This document shows positions 25,533 through 35,266 of a stretch of DNA of 64,000 nucleotides, in pieces. The notes beneath the pieces are model-generated. The model was given only the letters and a program-made list of their open reading frames with translations. It searched no databases and was not told the origin of the DNA. The DNA comes from CAZSNT01 sp964607765 (GTDB lineage: Bacteria > Verrucomicrobiota > Lentisphaeria > Oligosphaerales > JABHEG01): NCBI GenBank assembly GCA_964607765.1, contig CAZSNT010000029.1, forward strand, positions 1-64,000, given 5' to 3'. Each line of letters opens with the position of its first letter. Position 1 is the first letter of the stretch. Made by a program: the position numbers and the translations under genes.

Positions 25533-27508
25533 GGTGTTTCCTGTCTGACGGGCAGTTGGAGTCGCACCAGGCTGACCCGCAGCGTGTGTGGTACGGCGTC
25601 CCGGACGTGGAGGCCGGCGACGCTGGCCGCCCAGTCGGCCTTCGGGAACAGCAGCAGCACGCGCCCGCCTCGGGCCAGACGTTCGCTGATGTTGAGGGCC
25701 GCCTCCCTGCCGTCACGCATGTGGAAGCCGGAGGGGATACGGGGATCGGTCGCCCCGAAGATGGTGTTGATGTCTGCAAACATCCCGCCACTGAATTCTC
25801 CGGCCCCGGTGCGGCTGGGCCTGTGGCCGTCGGTTGCTTCCTCTTCGGTAAGTGGCCGAGCGAACGAGATCCAGACCATGTAGCGACTCAGCCACGCCCG
25901 TGACGGTCCGTAGGCCTGGAGGTGCCGTGACGGCGCGGCCCAGGGGCGGCCCGCGTACTCAAGGAAGCTGGGCCAGCTCCACTCGATGCCTGTCGTGTTC
26001 CAGCGTCTCGTTCCGGGCTGGTGTACGAGGGGCGCCAGACCTGTTTCGCTAGCCAGGTATGCCGACTCAACATCCAGCTCGGGCGGCAGTGTCACGTGCG
26101 TGATGTCGCCTTTGTCCTGGCACGCGACTGCTGATGGCGGCCATGGCACCGTACCGTGTGCGTCGAGGCACTTGGCGGCGTAGGCCGGAATGTGCGTATC
26201 CACGGCGGCGTACTGGTCCTGCTGCACGGTGACCGGCACGCTCGACCTGATGTTGAAGAACTCGGGTCTCACGGTCACGGCCACGTGTGGCTGGCTGGCT
26301 TTGATGTGGAAACCGGCCGGGCGCGGTGAGTAGAGCCAGCACACGCTGTTCAGTCGTGCTTCGGTCGAGCGCGAGCCTGCATCGATGAAGTCGACTTGCG
26401 TTTTGCGCAGCAGTTGGCCGCGGCTGCCGCTGCCGAAACCTGCCGCGACCCCGGAAAACACAGCGATGGCAACGGGGAAGACGATCCAGGTGGCTGCCGG
26501 ACGTTTGGCGACCTTGCAGATGAGCGAATCCAGTGGCCCGATCGTCAGCAGGTACAGGCCCAGGATGGCGACCAGCGCGAAAAAGACGCCCGGCGTGCTC
26601 GGGCTCTGCGTGTGCAGCTCTTGGACGATGCCCGAAAGCAGGCCGCTGCCCGCATGAAAGTCGTCAAGTTCCCGGGCATGAGGGGGCAGCTTCGGGAAGA
26701 TGAGTTTCAGACCGGGGGGCCACCCAGCGTGGTCTGCCATCAATTCCTCGGCGTCTTGGACATGCGCGACGATGCCTGCCGCCAGCCGTTGGACGGCCTG
26801 TTCGGGCTCGGCTGTCACGCCTTCCTCCAAGAGCTTGGCGAGCACAGACGGACTGCCACTGGGCCAGCGGCCCAGCACGAGCGCTCTCCCGCCGCCCAGC
26901 AACCAGCTGTGCAGGGCGCGTGCTTGCCCGCCGTTCAGTTGCGCCAGTTCGGCCGCCGTTCCCATGACGGTGTGGACCGCGTCGAGCGCGCGCGGGTCCG
27001 TGGGCATGTCTTCCGGGGCTTGAGAGCACAAACGGTAGTCCGGGAAACGCAGTTGGCGCAGCAGCAGATCGGGTACGCCCAGACAAAGGACCTGTCTCTT
27101 CCGGGTCGCGTTCAGCGGGATGCGCTCCGTGTAGTCCGCAAACTCGTCCGGGAAGTCGACCTCGACAATCACGTCGCGGTCCGGGTCCAGTCGGCTCAAG
27201 ATCGTGTAAACGCGGCGGGACGGGGCAGGGACAGTGACGCGTTTCTGCTCGATCATGCCTGTGTTGCCCAGGCGGTCGGGCTGTCGGGCGCTCAGCACGG
27301 CCTCGACGGTCTGCACGGCGTTGTCAATGGTGACGGTGATGGGCACCAGGCGTCCGCCGCGGGGCACCACATTCCCGAACCCGACCCGCGCTGAGCACGT
27401 GACGGCGTGCGGATTGGCGGCTGCAGCGCACACGCCTGCCGCGAGAACGGCTGCCGCACAGAAGACGGCGCGGGGCAGGGAGCGCAGAAGCGCGTGTGTG
27501 CCGGGCAT
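25529..27508 (-). CDS. Exported membrane protein of ABC module 1 (GldG-like position)
   Basis: A 659-residue protein with a signal peptide (about 1-32), an immunoglobulin-like beta segment, and an alpha/beta domain reminiscent of amidotransferase-like folds (DAVHTVMGTAAELAQLNGGQARALHSWLLGGGRALVLG is its core region). A tight pair of transmembrane helices follows around LYLLTIGPLDSLICKV...FPVAIAVFSGVAAGFG, then a long extracytoplasmic C-terminal half. The IGPxD/lysine-arginine/FP pattern between the helices recurs in the module 3 counterpart. No family name is certain; the position parallels GldG/auxiliary subunits of Gld-type ABC exporters. It overlaps its neighbours by 1 base upstream (TGATG) and 4 bases downstream (ATGA). 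Confidence 0.75.
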   Translation of the reverse strand: MPGTHALLRSLPRAVFCAAAVLAAGVCAAAANPHAVTCSARVGFGNVVPRGGRLVPITVTIDNAVQTVEAVLSARQPDRLGNTGMIEQKRVTVPAPSRRVYTILSRLDPDRDVIVEVDFPDEFADYTERIPLNATRKRQVLCLGVPDLLLRQLRFPDYRLCSQAPEDMPTDPRALDAVHTVMGTAAELAQLNGGQARALHSWLLGGGRALVLGRWPSGSPSVLAKLLEEGVTAEPEQAVQRLAAGIVAHVQDAEELMADHAGWPPGLKLIFPKLPPHARELDDFHAGSGLLSGIVQELHTQSPSTPGVFFALVAILGLYLLTIGPLDSLICKVAKRPAATWIVFPVAIAVFSGVAAGFGSGSRGQLLRKTQVDFIDAGSRSTEARLNSVCWLYSPRPAGFHIKASQPHVAVTVRPEFFNIRSSVPVTVQQDQYAAVDTHIPAYAAKCLDAHGTVPWPPSAVACQDKGDITHVTLPPELDVESAYLASETGLAPLVHQPGTRRWNTTGIEWSWPSFLEYAGRPWAAPSRHLQAYGPSRAWLSRYMVWISFARPLTEEEATDGHRPSRTGAGEFSGGMFADINTIFGATDPRIPSGFHMRDGREAALNISERLARGGRVLLLFPKADWAASVAGLHVRDAVPHTLRVSLVRLQLPVRQETP

Positions 27509-30357
27509 CAGCGCTTCCCCCTCATCTCGGCGCGCAGGGCGCGCTCCAGGTCGGCGACGTCAGGGCTCTCGGGATCCACACGTCGTGCTTTCTGCACAAC
27601 GTCCAGGGCTTCTTTGAACCTGCCGAGGGCCGCCAAGCTGCCGGCGTGCCCGAGCAGGGCGGGCAAGCTGCGCGACCTGAGCAACGTGGCCAATCTGTAT
27701 TCGTGTTCTGCACGCGCAGCGTCGCCGACCTCCGCATAGGCTGCGCCTGCGCCGAGCCGTGCCTCCAAGTCATAGGGGCCAATGGCCAAGGCGCGTGCAA
27801 ACGCCTCGATCGCGTGTTCCGGGCTGCCCAGATGCCGGAGGAGCAGCCGTGCCAGGTTGTGCCAGCCCTGCTGGTTGTCGCTGTCTGCCTGGACAAGGGC
27901 TTCGAGCACGGCGGCGGCCTTGTCCGGACTGCCCTTCTCGAAATAGAGCTCTGCGAGGCGCAGGTGCGGGTCGTTCTTTTCGTCGCGGTAGCGCGGGCCA
28001 AGCCGTCGCGCGGCTTCGAATTCAGCGATCGCCTGGTCGACATCCCCCGCCTCGTCCGCGATGCGCGCAAGGTGCAGGCGGGCGAAGAACTCGTTTGCGG
28101 ACAGCGCCTTGGCTTTCAGAAAATGCTCTTTCGGGAAGTGCTCGGGGCCCCGGCCCCGCGATGCGATGATCCCGAGCAGCGCGTGCGGTCGAGCCAGGGC
28201 CGGATCGAGTTTTGCGGCATGTTTTGCGGCCTCAGCGGCTTCGTCGAGCATTTTCGCGCTCAGGCAGGTTTCCGCGAAGTCGCTCCACGTCTGCGCATCG
28301 GCGTCGGGCGTTTGCGTCCTGGCTGCGAGCAGGGGTTGGAGGTCCGCCGGAAGGAGGAGCCCGGGGCGCAGGCTCTGCGCGTAGGCCTTGATGCTGTCAT
28401 CAGCGGCGCGGTTGAACTCGGGCAGGGCGAGTCCCGTGACCGTGGGGATGGCCTGTTCGGTCTCCTGTCCCGCAGCGTAGCACTCGAGGAGCCGGGCCAG
28501 AGCGGTTTCGCCGCACGTTTCGCGGATGAACTGTACGGTCAGGTAGGCCTGACAGTAACTAAGCGGGAGCTGCTGCGGGAAGCGCGGCCGGGTGAAGCCG
28601 CTGCTCAGTTCCTCTACGGGCAGCAGCATTTCACGCATCACGCCGGAGACCAGTAGCGGATCCCAGTCAACGTGCGTCGCGTTCTCCTCCAGAACGCTGA
28701 TCCCTTCCGTCAGCCAGCGCGGCACGCGGCATTGCGTCTTCTGCAGCGCGATCACGTGCGCGAACTCGTGGGCGACAACCTGCAGCCAATCGCCGCGTGC
28801 GGCGCGCATGACCGTGCCGAAGCGTGGCGAGGGCATGGTCACCACCTGTCCGAAACTGGCACCCATTGCGCCGAGCCCGGGCAGCCCGACCGTGCGCGAC
28901 GAGAAGTCGTCGTGCGACTCGAGTATGAGCAGCAGGATCCTGCCGTTGAACTCGCGCGGCCCAGTGGGCGTGACGGCGTATTTCGTGGTGAGCAATTCGT
29001 ACAACGGCTCCAGCATGGCCTGCAAGGGCGGCCACAGGAACGGGGCGTCACGATGGTGGATCTTGACGGTGAAGTGTTCGGTATGGTGGTGCACCAGTTC
29101 CCGGCGTCGCAGATCCTTGTCCAGCACGTGCAGCATGTTGTAGGCCCACACGTTGAATTCGTTTCGTTCGAACGCTTGATTGAGCAGGCGGTAGCCTTCG
29201 GTCTCCTCACCGAGCCGGAGCAGGTTCATGCCGGCGAAGTAGTAGCCCTGCCAATCGTCGGGCGCATGCCGGACAGCTTCGCGTGCCCAGGCCGTTGCCT
29301 GCGGGAAGCGTCGGCTCCTCTCGGCTGTCTGGCAGAGCGTCGTGTAGAGGCCGGCGTAGCGCGGATTGGTCTTCAGCACAGCGGCAATGGCGCTGTCGCG
29401 CGCGGCGGCATTACCCGCGTTCTCGTGATGTGCTGCGAGCAGCGCCAAAGCGGGCAAGCGTTTGGGGTTCACCTTCAAGGCGGCCTGGATGGCGTCCAGG
29501 CTCGCGTCAGCTGACTCCTCGACCGCCAGCACAGCGGCCTTGACTTCGTGCGCCGCGCACAGATTGGGATTGCTGCCGAGCGCCTTCTCGGCGGCGGCCT
29601 GTGCCGCGGCGTAGTCGCCCGCCTGCAGGTGCAGCAGCGCCAGGCCGGCGTGGCTTTCGGCATGGTGCGGGTTGATCTTCAGCGCTGTATCGAATTCGTT
29701 CCGGGCAAACTGCCAGGCGAATACGTCCAGGCAGTGGCGGCCGGCCCGGACATAGCCTTCCAGGTGCTTGGGATCTGCCCGGTGCGCTTCGTTGAATGCG
29801 CGCCACGCGCCTCTGGGATCTTCCTCACGGACGCTCTCGGCTATCGCTGTCAGCGTTTTGGCGTCGAGCCGGCGTCCGGACGCGTAGAGGTCGAAGAAGA
29901 ACCCCGCCTGCTCGTCGATTGTCCGTCTGTCGCCGGTCAGGCGCGCCAGATCGCACAGCGCGAGGCGTATGCCTACGTGGTTTGGGTGCCGGTCGAACGC
30001 TTTGCGGAGCAGCTGACCGGCCGCCTCGACGTTGCCCACATCCACGAGCGTGGTCGCGCTCCAGACCGCCCAGTCCGGGTTCTCCGCGTGGTGTTGCTGC
30101 AGGCGTTCGGCGAGAGTCACGGCCAGCTGGTAGGCTCCGGTCTCGTGGTAGACGCGGACCAGCATGCAGGCGGCCTCGGGCCCGGCTTCGGCGCCTTGCT
30201 CTTCCAAGGGCGGCTCGAGACGGGCTCGTGCCTTGGCGTAACGACCTGCAATGATGTGCTGCCGGGTCGTTTCCAGGTCGAGCTCGGCATGCGCCGTGCC
30301 GGGGACGACGATGGCGAGAGCAACTATCAACAGGGGGAGCAAAAGGAACTGCCTCAA
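27508..30357 (-). CDS. TPR protein with gluzincin-type metallopeptidase domain
   Basis: About 949 residues. The frame runs to 30621 but upstream of 30357 it crosses REP-like repeats, so I place the start at TTG 30357, just before a signal peptide (FLLLPLLIVALAIVV...TAHA). Many TPR motifs fill residues 30-430 and 700-930. Between them is a peptidase MA-like domain with the zinc site HEFAH (530-534) followed by the second ligand segment PRWLTEGISVLEE. It should be a periplasmic, membrane-near zinc protease or a scaffold using a protease fold. As first gene of the ABC module 1 operon it may process or present the exported substrate; that is inference. Confidence 0.8.
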   Translation of the reverse strand: MRQFLLLPLLIVALAIVVPGTAHAELDLETTRQHIIAGRYAKARARLEPPLEEQGAEAGPEAACMLVRVYHETGAYQLAVTLAERLQQHHAENPDWAVWSATTLVDVGNVEAAGQLLRKAFDRHPNHVGIRLALCDLARLTGDRRTIDEQAGFFFDLYASGRRLDAKTLTAIAESVREEDPRGAWRAFNEAHRADPKHLEGYVRAGRHCLDVFAWQFARNEFDTALKINPHHAESHAGLALLHLQAGDYAAAQAAAEKALGSNPNLCAAHEVKAAVLAVEESADASLDAIQAALKVNPKRLPALALLAAHHENAGNAAARDSAIAAVLKTNPRYAGLYTTLCQTAERSRRFPQATAWAREAVRHAPDDWQGYYFAGMNLLRLGEETEGYRLLNQAFERNEFNVWAYNMLHVLDKDLRRRELVHHHTEHFTVKIHHRDAPFLWPPLQAMLEPLYELLTTKYAVTPTGPREFNGRILLLILESHDDFSSRTVGLPGLGAMGASFGQVVTMPSPRFGTVMRAARGDWLQVVAHEFAHVIALQKTQCRVPRWLTEGISVLEENATHVDWDPLLVSGVMREMLLPVEELSSGFTRPRFPQQLPLSYCQAYLTVQFIRETCGETALARLLECYAAGQETEQAIPTVTGLALPEFNRAADDSIKAYAQSLRPGLLLPADLQPLLAARTQTPDADAQTWSDFAETCLSAKMLDEAAEAAKHAAKLDPALARPHALLGIIASRGRGPEHFPKEHFLKAKALSANEFFARLHLARIADEAGDVDQAIAEFEAARRLGPRYRDEKNDPHLRLAELYFEKGSPDKAAAVLEALVQADSDNQQGWHNLARLLLRHLGSPEHAIEAFARALAIGPYDLEARLGAGAAYAEVGDAARAEHEYRLATLLRSRSLPALLGHAGSLAALGRFKEALDVVQKARRVDPESPDVADLERALRAEMRGKR

Positions 30358-30360
30358 TGC

Positions 30361-30580
30361 GGTAGGCCGATTCTCCTGACTCGGGAGAGCCGGGCTACGG
30401 CGCGCGTCCCCGTTGAAGTCCGGATACAACCGAGGGCAGGACCCCCGGCTCGGGAGAGCCGGGCTACGGCGGAATGGCGGCGAGACAAGGGGCAAGGAGG
30501 GCTGCTGCACGTGGCCCTGCTCACCCACGGCATGAGGCCGTGGGGGTCGTTCTTGCCCCTCGGCTTGACGCCATTCCGGG
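30361..30580. repeat. Family 3 and family 2 hairpins in a 364-base spacer
   Basis: The space between the TPR-peptidase start (30357) and the module 2 permease stop (30722) holds two family 3 elements (30362-30398 with a GTAG head, and 30442-30467 with CCGGCTC-GGGA-GAGCCGG), a family 2 hairpin (30518-30549, CCCACGGC-ATGAG-GCCGTGGG) and a further CCGGGCTACGGCGG fragment near 30576. The segment AGCCCGGAATGGCGTCAA (reverse strand, about 30561-30578) recurs with one change at 15375. I see no gene. Confidence 0.7.
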
Positions 30581-30721
30581 CTACGGCGGACGCCAGAGCT
30601 GCTGTGCGGGTCGTGTCTCATCGTTTCCAGGTTGGTGCTGCGACCAGGCGAGGCGCGACGCGCCGGGACTCCAACAGAATTCTACCCCGGTGTGGGAGCC
30701 GATCCCAGCCGTCGGCTGCAT

Positions 30722-32296
30722 CTACATCTGGCCTGCGACGGTTTCCAAACGCTGCCGGATGCAGCGACAGAGCACGGCCGTGGTTGTGCCGAGGATGCCG
30801 ATGCAGATCAAAGCAGCGTAATCTCCTGCGTTTGCCCGAGATGTCACGGCGAGGGCGAAGCAGACAAGGTTGACGACCGTCATCAGCATCATGTTCCCGA
30901 CGAACGCCACGGCGAGTGCCAGCGGCGTGGCCGTGCGTTGCGAGCGCAGCGAAAGGAATGCCACGAGCGAGACAAAGGACGTGAGAACCGTGATCGCGTA
31001 CCAACCGCCCGCGTTCATGAAAATCGCCTCGATGACTCCCAGACCCGAGTCCGGGGCCAACAGCCCGCCGCCGATGAACAGGCCGGCAGCGGGGATCAGG
31101 GTGAGCACGCAGCCCATCGCTTTGCGCAAGACCAGATCCCACGTGCTTCGCGGCAGCATCATGATCTGGGGCAGGGCGCCTTCTTCGAGCTCGTGGCTGA
31201 AGATCCGGCCCGCCAGGAACACGAGCTGAACGACGAAGACCACGCCTCCGACCAGCATGCAGACCTGTCCGAAAGTCTTGAGACTGGCTTGGTCTGTCAT
31301 CTCCCCGACCAGTGCGGTGGCGGCCGTCACACCCAGCACCATGCAGGATGCCTCGGCCAGCAGCGCGCCCTTGCCGCCGGTGACGAAGTGGAAGTCCTTC
31401 CACACGAGCGCCCGGCGCCAGGCCCTGCCCGCCTGCAGGAACCGGATCCGTGAGGTGCGGGGTGCGACCAGGCCCCGGGACGGTGCCGCGTCCTTCTCCA
31501 CACGCGTGAAGCGGTCGAAACAGAGCCAGGCGAGCACGAAGAACACGACACCAACCGCCACGTTGATCATGACCTGTACGCTGATCGGGAATCCGGTGAA
31601 CCCGGTTGCCAGGATGGTGTGCACGCGCGTAAACGGTGAGCCCATCCCCGTGAACTCGACCAGCCGCTCCGCCAGCTCAAGGACCCCCTGTTGGCTGCCC
31701 AGCAATCCGCTGTTGTCCAGGCCTTCCGCGATCAGCAGCACAATGTGCGGGCCGGTGAACATGGCGAACAGCGTCACGAGCGTCATGCCGGCTGCATTCC
31801 CTGTGCGCTGCAGCAGCACGGACCAGAACAGTGCGATGTTGCTGAGCATGACCACGTAGGCGACCAGCATGCAGTAGGCGGCCAGGATTTGCCACCAGCT
31901 CACGCCGCCCAAAGTGACGGCGAGCACGACGAACGGGAACTGGGCAGCGAGCAGCAGGATGGCTGTGATCATGCGCGCGGTGGACTTGCCGAGGAGCAGT
32001 GCCACGGGGCTCAGTGCGGTCATGCGCAGCAGGCCGAGGGTCCGGGCTTCCTTCTCCTCGGTGATCGCTGTGGCGAACAGCCCGGCGCCGGCCAGCGTGA
32101 TGATGAACAGGTTGGTTCCCATTATGCCCTGCAGGAATGTCAGCCCCGGGGCCGCGGTCGTCCAACGCATGGCCTGGGCGCTGGCGATGGACAGGAACAG
32201 GAACATCAGGAACACGAGCCTGGCCAGGCAGATGCGCCCGGACCGGGCGTCTTCCCGCAGCGCACGTGTCAGCAGTGCGAGGGCGGGCACTTTCAC
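30722..32296 (-). CDS. ABC-2 permease, fused double unit (module 2)
   Basis: A 524-residue membrane protein with two ABC-2 halves: TEEKEARTLGLLRMTALSP near residue 80 and SHELEEGALPQIMMLPRS near residue 365 are the paired coupling segments, each set among about six transmembrane helices. Starts with GTG that overlaps the ATPase stop codon (GTGA). Same gene order (membrane protein, ATPase, permease) as modules 1 and 3. The substrate is unknown. Confidence 0.8.
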   Translation of the reverse strand: MKVPALALLTRALREDARSGRICLARLVFLMFLFLSIASAQAMRWTTAAPGLTFLQGIMGTNLFIITLAGAGLFATAITEEKEARTLGLLRMTALSPVALLLGKSTARMITAILLLAAQFPFVVLAVTLGGVSWWQILAAYCMLVAYVVMLSNIALFWSVLLQRTGNAAGMTLVTLFAMFTGPHIVLLIAEGLDNSGLLGSQQGVLELAERLVEFTGMGSPFTRVHTILATGFTGFPISVQVMINVAVGVVFFVLAWLCFDRFTRVEKDAAPSRGLVAPRTSRIRFLQAGRAWRRALVWKDFHFVTGGKGALLAEASCMVLGVTAATALVGEMTDQASLKTFGQVCMLVGGVVFVVQLVFLAGRIFSHELEEGALPQIMMLPRSTWDLVLRKAMGCVLTLIPAAGLFIGGGLLAPDSGLGVIEAIFMNAGGWYAITVLTSFVSLVAFLSLRSQRTATPLALAVAFVGNMMLMTVVNLVCFALAVTSRANAGDYAALICIGILGTTTAVLCRCIRQRLETVAGQM

Positions 32297-33249
32297 GGCG
32301 TCACCCCCGGCGTTGTCATGTCCATGAAGGCGCGTTTGAGTTCGGCCGTGTCTGCTCGGAACGACACGACCTGGGCGCCGGAGCCGAGCACGGCGTGCAG
32401 TATGGCGCTCGTATCGGTCAGTGTCCTGTCGAAAGTGATGTGAAACACGGGTTTGGTCGCTTCCTCCGCCACACTGAGCACACCGTTCACACCGTCCAAT
32501 GCCGCGGCGAGCTCCGGGCTGTCTTTGGCAACGGTGAGCACGTAGGTTTGCCGTTCACCGGCCGCGTCGGCCAGGTCCTGCGCCGGCCCGGCAAACTTGA
32601 TCTGGCCCTGGTCGATGATTGTGAAGCTGTCGCACAGGTCGCCGAGTTCACTGAGGATGTGTGAGCTGATGAAGATCGTTTTGCCCATCCCGCGCAGCTC
32701 GCTCAGGATTGCCATCAACTCGATGCGTGCCCTGGGATCCAGGCCGGCCGCGGGCTCGTCGAGCAGCAGCAGGTCCGGATCGTTCACCAGCACGCGGGCC
32801 AGGCTCAAGCGCTGCTGCATGCCGCGCGACAGGCCCTTGATCAGGTCGTCCTGGCGCCCGTCCATGTCGGTGAGGGCCAGCACATCGGCGATGACACGGT
32901 TGCGTTCGCGCAGTGGCAGGCCGTAAGCGGCCGCGAAAAAGTCCAGGTACTCGAACACACTCATCTGCCGGTACATGCTGAAGTGGTCCGGCATGTACCC
33001 GATACGCCGGCGCACACCCTTGTAGTCCCGGGCAGCGTCCATGCCGAAGATCCGCACGGCACCGGCCTGGGGTTTGAGCAGCGTTGCGAGAATCTTGAGC
33101 GTCGTGGTCTTGCCCGCGCCGTTGGGGCCGACGAACCCGTTGATAGCGCCGCACGGCACGCGGAACTTGACGTGGCTCAGCGCCTTGTGCGCCTTGTACG
33201 CGTAGGATAATGCGTCGACCTCGATTGCCGGGGCGGTGTGGTTGTCCAT
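32293..33249 (-). CDS. ABC transporter ATPase (module 2)
   Basis: A 318-residue nucleotide-binding protein: Walker A GPNGAGKTT (41-49), LSRGMQQRLS signature, Walker B LLLLDEPAAGLD, switch ISSHI, and a C-terminal regulatory region. Start placed at ATG 33249; the upstream frame to 33360 only translates the two family 2 hairpins. It resembles the module 1 ATPase closely (the YMPDxFxxY and FFAAAY segments are shared), so the modules are paralogues. Confidence 0.9.
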   Translation of the reverse strand: MDNHTAPAIEVDALSYAYKAHKALSHVKFRVPCGAINGFVGPNGAGKTTTLKILATLLKPQAGAVRIFGMDAARDYKGVRRRIGYMPDHFSMYRQMSVFEYLDFFAAAYGLPLRERNRVIADVLALTDMDGRQDDLIKGLSRGMQQRLSLARVLVNDPDLLLLDEPAAGLDPRARIELMAILSELRGMGKTIFISSHILSELGDLCDSFTIIDQGQIKFAGPAQDLADAAGERQTYVLTVAKDSPELAAALDGVNGVLSVAEEATKPVFHITFDRTLTDTSAILHAVLGSGAQVVSFRADTAELKRAFMDMTTPGVTP

Positions 33250-33277
33250 GCGGTGGCCTTTGGCAGGGCTTTGGTCT

Positions 33278-33382
33278 GATTCTCTGATCTGATTCACCCA
33301 CGACTCGAGGTCGTGGGGGTCTGTGGTCTGCGGTCTGATTTTCTGATCTGATTCACCCACGACTCGAGGTCGTGGGGGTCTG
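33278..33382. repeat. Tandem family 2 hairpins, 59-base period
   Basis: Two nearly identical 46-base copies (33278-33323 and 33337-33382), each with CTGATTCACCCACGAC, loop TCGAG and GTCGTGGGGGTC. They fill the 135-base gap between the membrane-protein stop and the ATPase start of module 2, so they lie inside the presumed operon. Confidence 0.8.
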
Positions 33383-33384
33383 TT

Positions 33385-35151
33385 CTAGTCCTCCGGCAGC
33401 GGCAGCGTGACGTGGTACAGCGTGTAGCCTGTTTCCTGGGCGAATCCCTCGGGCATGAGTTTGAACCCGGCCGGCGCGGCGGCGAACAGAAACAGTTCAA
33501 CGTTCCGGGGCTGCCCGGCGACTGGTAGGGTCTCCACGTAGTGGCGGAACGCGGCCGTGCCGCCTTGTGCACGCGCGATCACGGACGGCAGAATGGCCTG
33601 GAAGATCTTGCGGATATCAGCATCCCAGTTCTCCGTCTCATCAGAGAGCGAGAGTCCCATCAGGTGTGCCGATCCCAGCTTCTCCGGAGCCAGAAACTCA
33701 TCGATGGACATGGGGTTGGGGGTGCCCTTGCGCCTGGTGAGGGCCAGTTCGCCTTCGCTGTTTCCGTCCAACTCATAGAAGCGCCCGTCGCAGAACGCGT
33801 AGGCCTCGAGCAGCGTTCCCACCACGTCCGCGTTCGCGTTGAGCCGGAGCCCGTCCAGGCGCTCTGTGCGCCGACACTCCAGGATCTGTACGTTCAGAGC
33901 GTGCCCCTGCATTCTGCCGCGGTGCAGGAAAGTGCGTTTGGAGCACTGTGGTATATCGGCGACAATGCGCCCGTCCCTGCCGCTGATGATGGCGGCATTC
34001 ACGGTCTCGTGCTGCTCACAGGTTGCGTAGAGATTGTGGGGGGATTGGTGTGTGAGTTCGTAGGCCGCGCCTTTCCTGACAAAGAGGCTCGTCCACTGCG
34101 TGACGTTGTATTCCGCGTCGCCCACCGGCCGTGCGTAGGCCAGGGACAGTGCGGTTGAGTGGGTGCCGTAGCCCTGTCTGCCGACCGCGCCGAGAGCGGC
34201 GGAGAACACCACGATCAATGCCAGAGTCCAGCCGAGCGCTGTCGCATAGCCGCGCGTCCGCCTGAACAACAGGTAATGCACTGCCGTAGCGAGCAGCACA
34301 TAGGTGAGTGTGAGAAAGTGAATGATGCCCCACCGATGTCGCGGCTGAATGGCGCGTCCCAGCGCCATGAGCACGCTGTTGTCGAAAGCGAACACAGTCG
34401 GCGCTTCGGCCGTGCGCAGCTTCGGGGTCGGCCAGGTGCGCGCGAGTTTTCCGGGCGATGACTGCGCTGCCCCAGTCGCGTGCTGGACCACGGTCCCGGC
34501 GCCGTGTCTGAGGCGGGTGTGTTCCGAGTTGAGGAACGCCAGCCGGCCTCGGAAGGCAGGTGCGCCGCCTTGCGGAGTTCGCAGAACGTGAACGATGCCG
34601 CCGCACCTCACCCAATCGGCAAAGGCTTCCTGGGTCTGCGAGCCCCAGCGCGGCATGTGGTCCAGGAGAACGGCATGGAGTGCGTCCGTGGCCGCGACCG
34701 ATGGTGGGAACAGCTCATCCGGGAACATCTTGAACTTCGACCTGGCGCCCAGGACAGTGTCCGAGGCGGCCAGCAGCACCGTGGCAGGCGCCCCGAGTCG
34801 CGGCGCTGTGATCTCAGTGCGTTCGGACAGCCTCCTGCCCCACTTCAGGACCCACGTCTGTCCGTTGTCCGCGATGTGCGGGTAGAATTGCACCCAACGG
34901 CTGGATCCGGGCGCCAGGAAACACGGCCTGACCAGCTGCGCGCCCGGCCGTGAAGCCACGCCCGTGCTGCGATGCAGCTGCAGATTGCCTCCGAAGGGCG
35001 TCGTGCCGGGATTGTGCACCAGCACGGAGAGCGGCGTCACGCGCCCGGGCACGGCGGTTCCGTCGAACCCCCAACGGTGTTCAACGACCTGCACAGCCTG
35101 GCAGCAGACGCTCGCAGACAATCCAAGAGCAACAATGAGCGTTCTGAGCAT
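33385..35151 (-). CDS. Exported membrane protein of ABC module 2
   Basis: About 588 residues from ATG 35151 (TTG 35175 is an alternative). Signal peptide (LRTLIVALGLSASVCC), a beta-rich first domain (VPGRVTPLSVLVHNPG, like the first domain of the module 1 protein), an alpha/beta amidotransferase-like middle (DALHAVLLDHMPRWGSQTQ), a transmembrane pair (HFLTLTYVLLATAVHYLLF and LGWTLALIVVFSAALGAVG) and an extracytoplasmic tail. The architecture matches the module 1 and module 3 proteins, although sequence similarity looks low. The reading frame ends 3 bases from the tandem hairpins; 135 bases separate it from the ATPase. Confidence 0.7.
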   Translation of the reverse strand: MLRTLIVALGLSASVCCQAVQVVEHRWGFDGTAVPGRVTPLSVLVHNPGTTPFGGNLQLHRSTGVASRPGAQLVRPCFLAPGSSRWVQFYPHIADNGQTWVLKWGRRLSERTEITAPRLGAPATVLLAASDTVLGARSKFKMFPDELFPPSVAATDALHAVLLDHMPRWGSQTQEAFADWVRCGGIVHVLRTPQGGAPAFRGRLAFLNSEHTRLRHGAGTVVQHATGAAQSSPGKLARTWPTPKLRTAEAPTVFAFDNSVLMALGRAIQPRHRWGIIHFLTLTYVLLATAVHYLLFRRTRGYATALGWTLALIVVFSAALGAVGRQGYGTHSTALSLAYARPVGDAEYNVTQWTSLFVRKGAAYELTHQSPHNLYATCEQHETVNAAIISGRDGRIVADIPQCSKRTFLHRGRMQGHALNVQILECRRTERLDGLRLNANADVVGTLLEAYAFCDGRFYELDGNSEGELALTRRKGTPNPMSIDEFLAPEKLGSAHLMGLSLSDETENWDADIRKIFQAILPSVIARAQGGTAAFRHYVETLPVAGQPRNVELFLFAAAPAGFKLMPEGFAQETGYTLYHVTLPLPED

Positions 35152-35266
35152 TACGGGGATCACAGTGAGCAGCAATCAACACGCGTCGCGCGGACAGTTC
35201 CCCAACGACACGCTCAACCTATCGCGTATCGTGGGTCGGGTCAACCAGCGCGCGGCCTGGTTGGCA

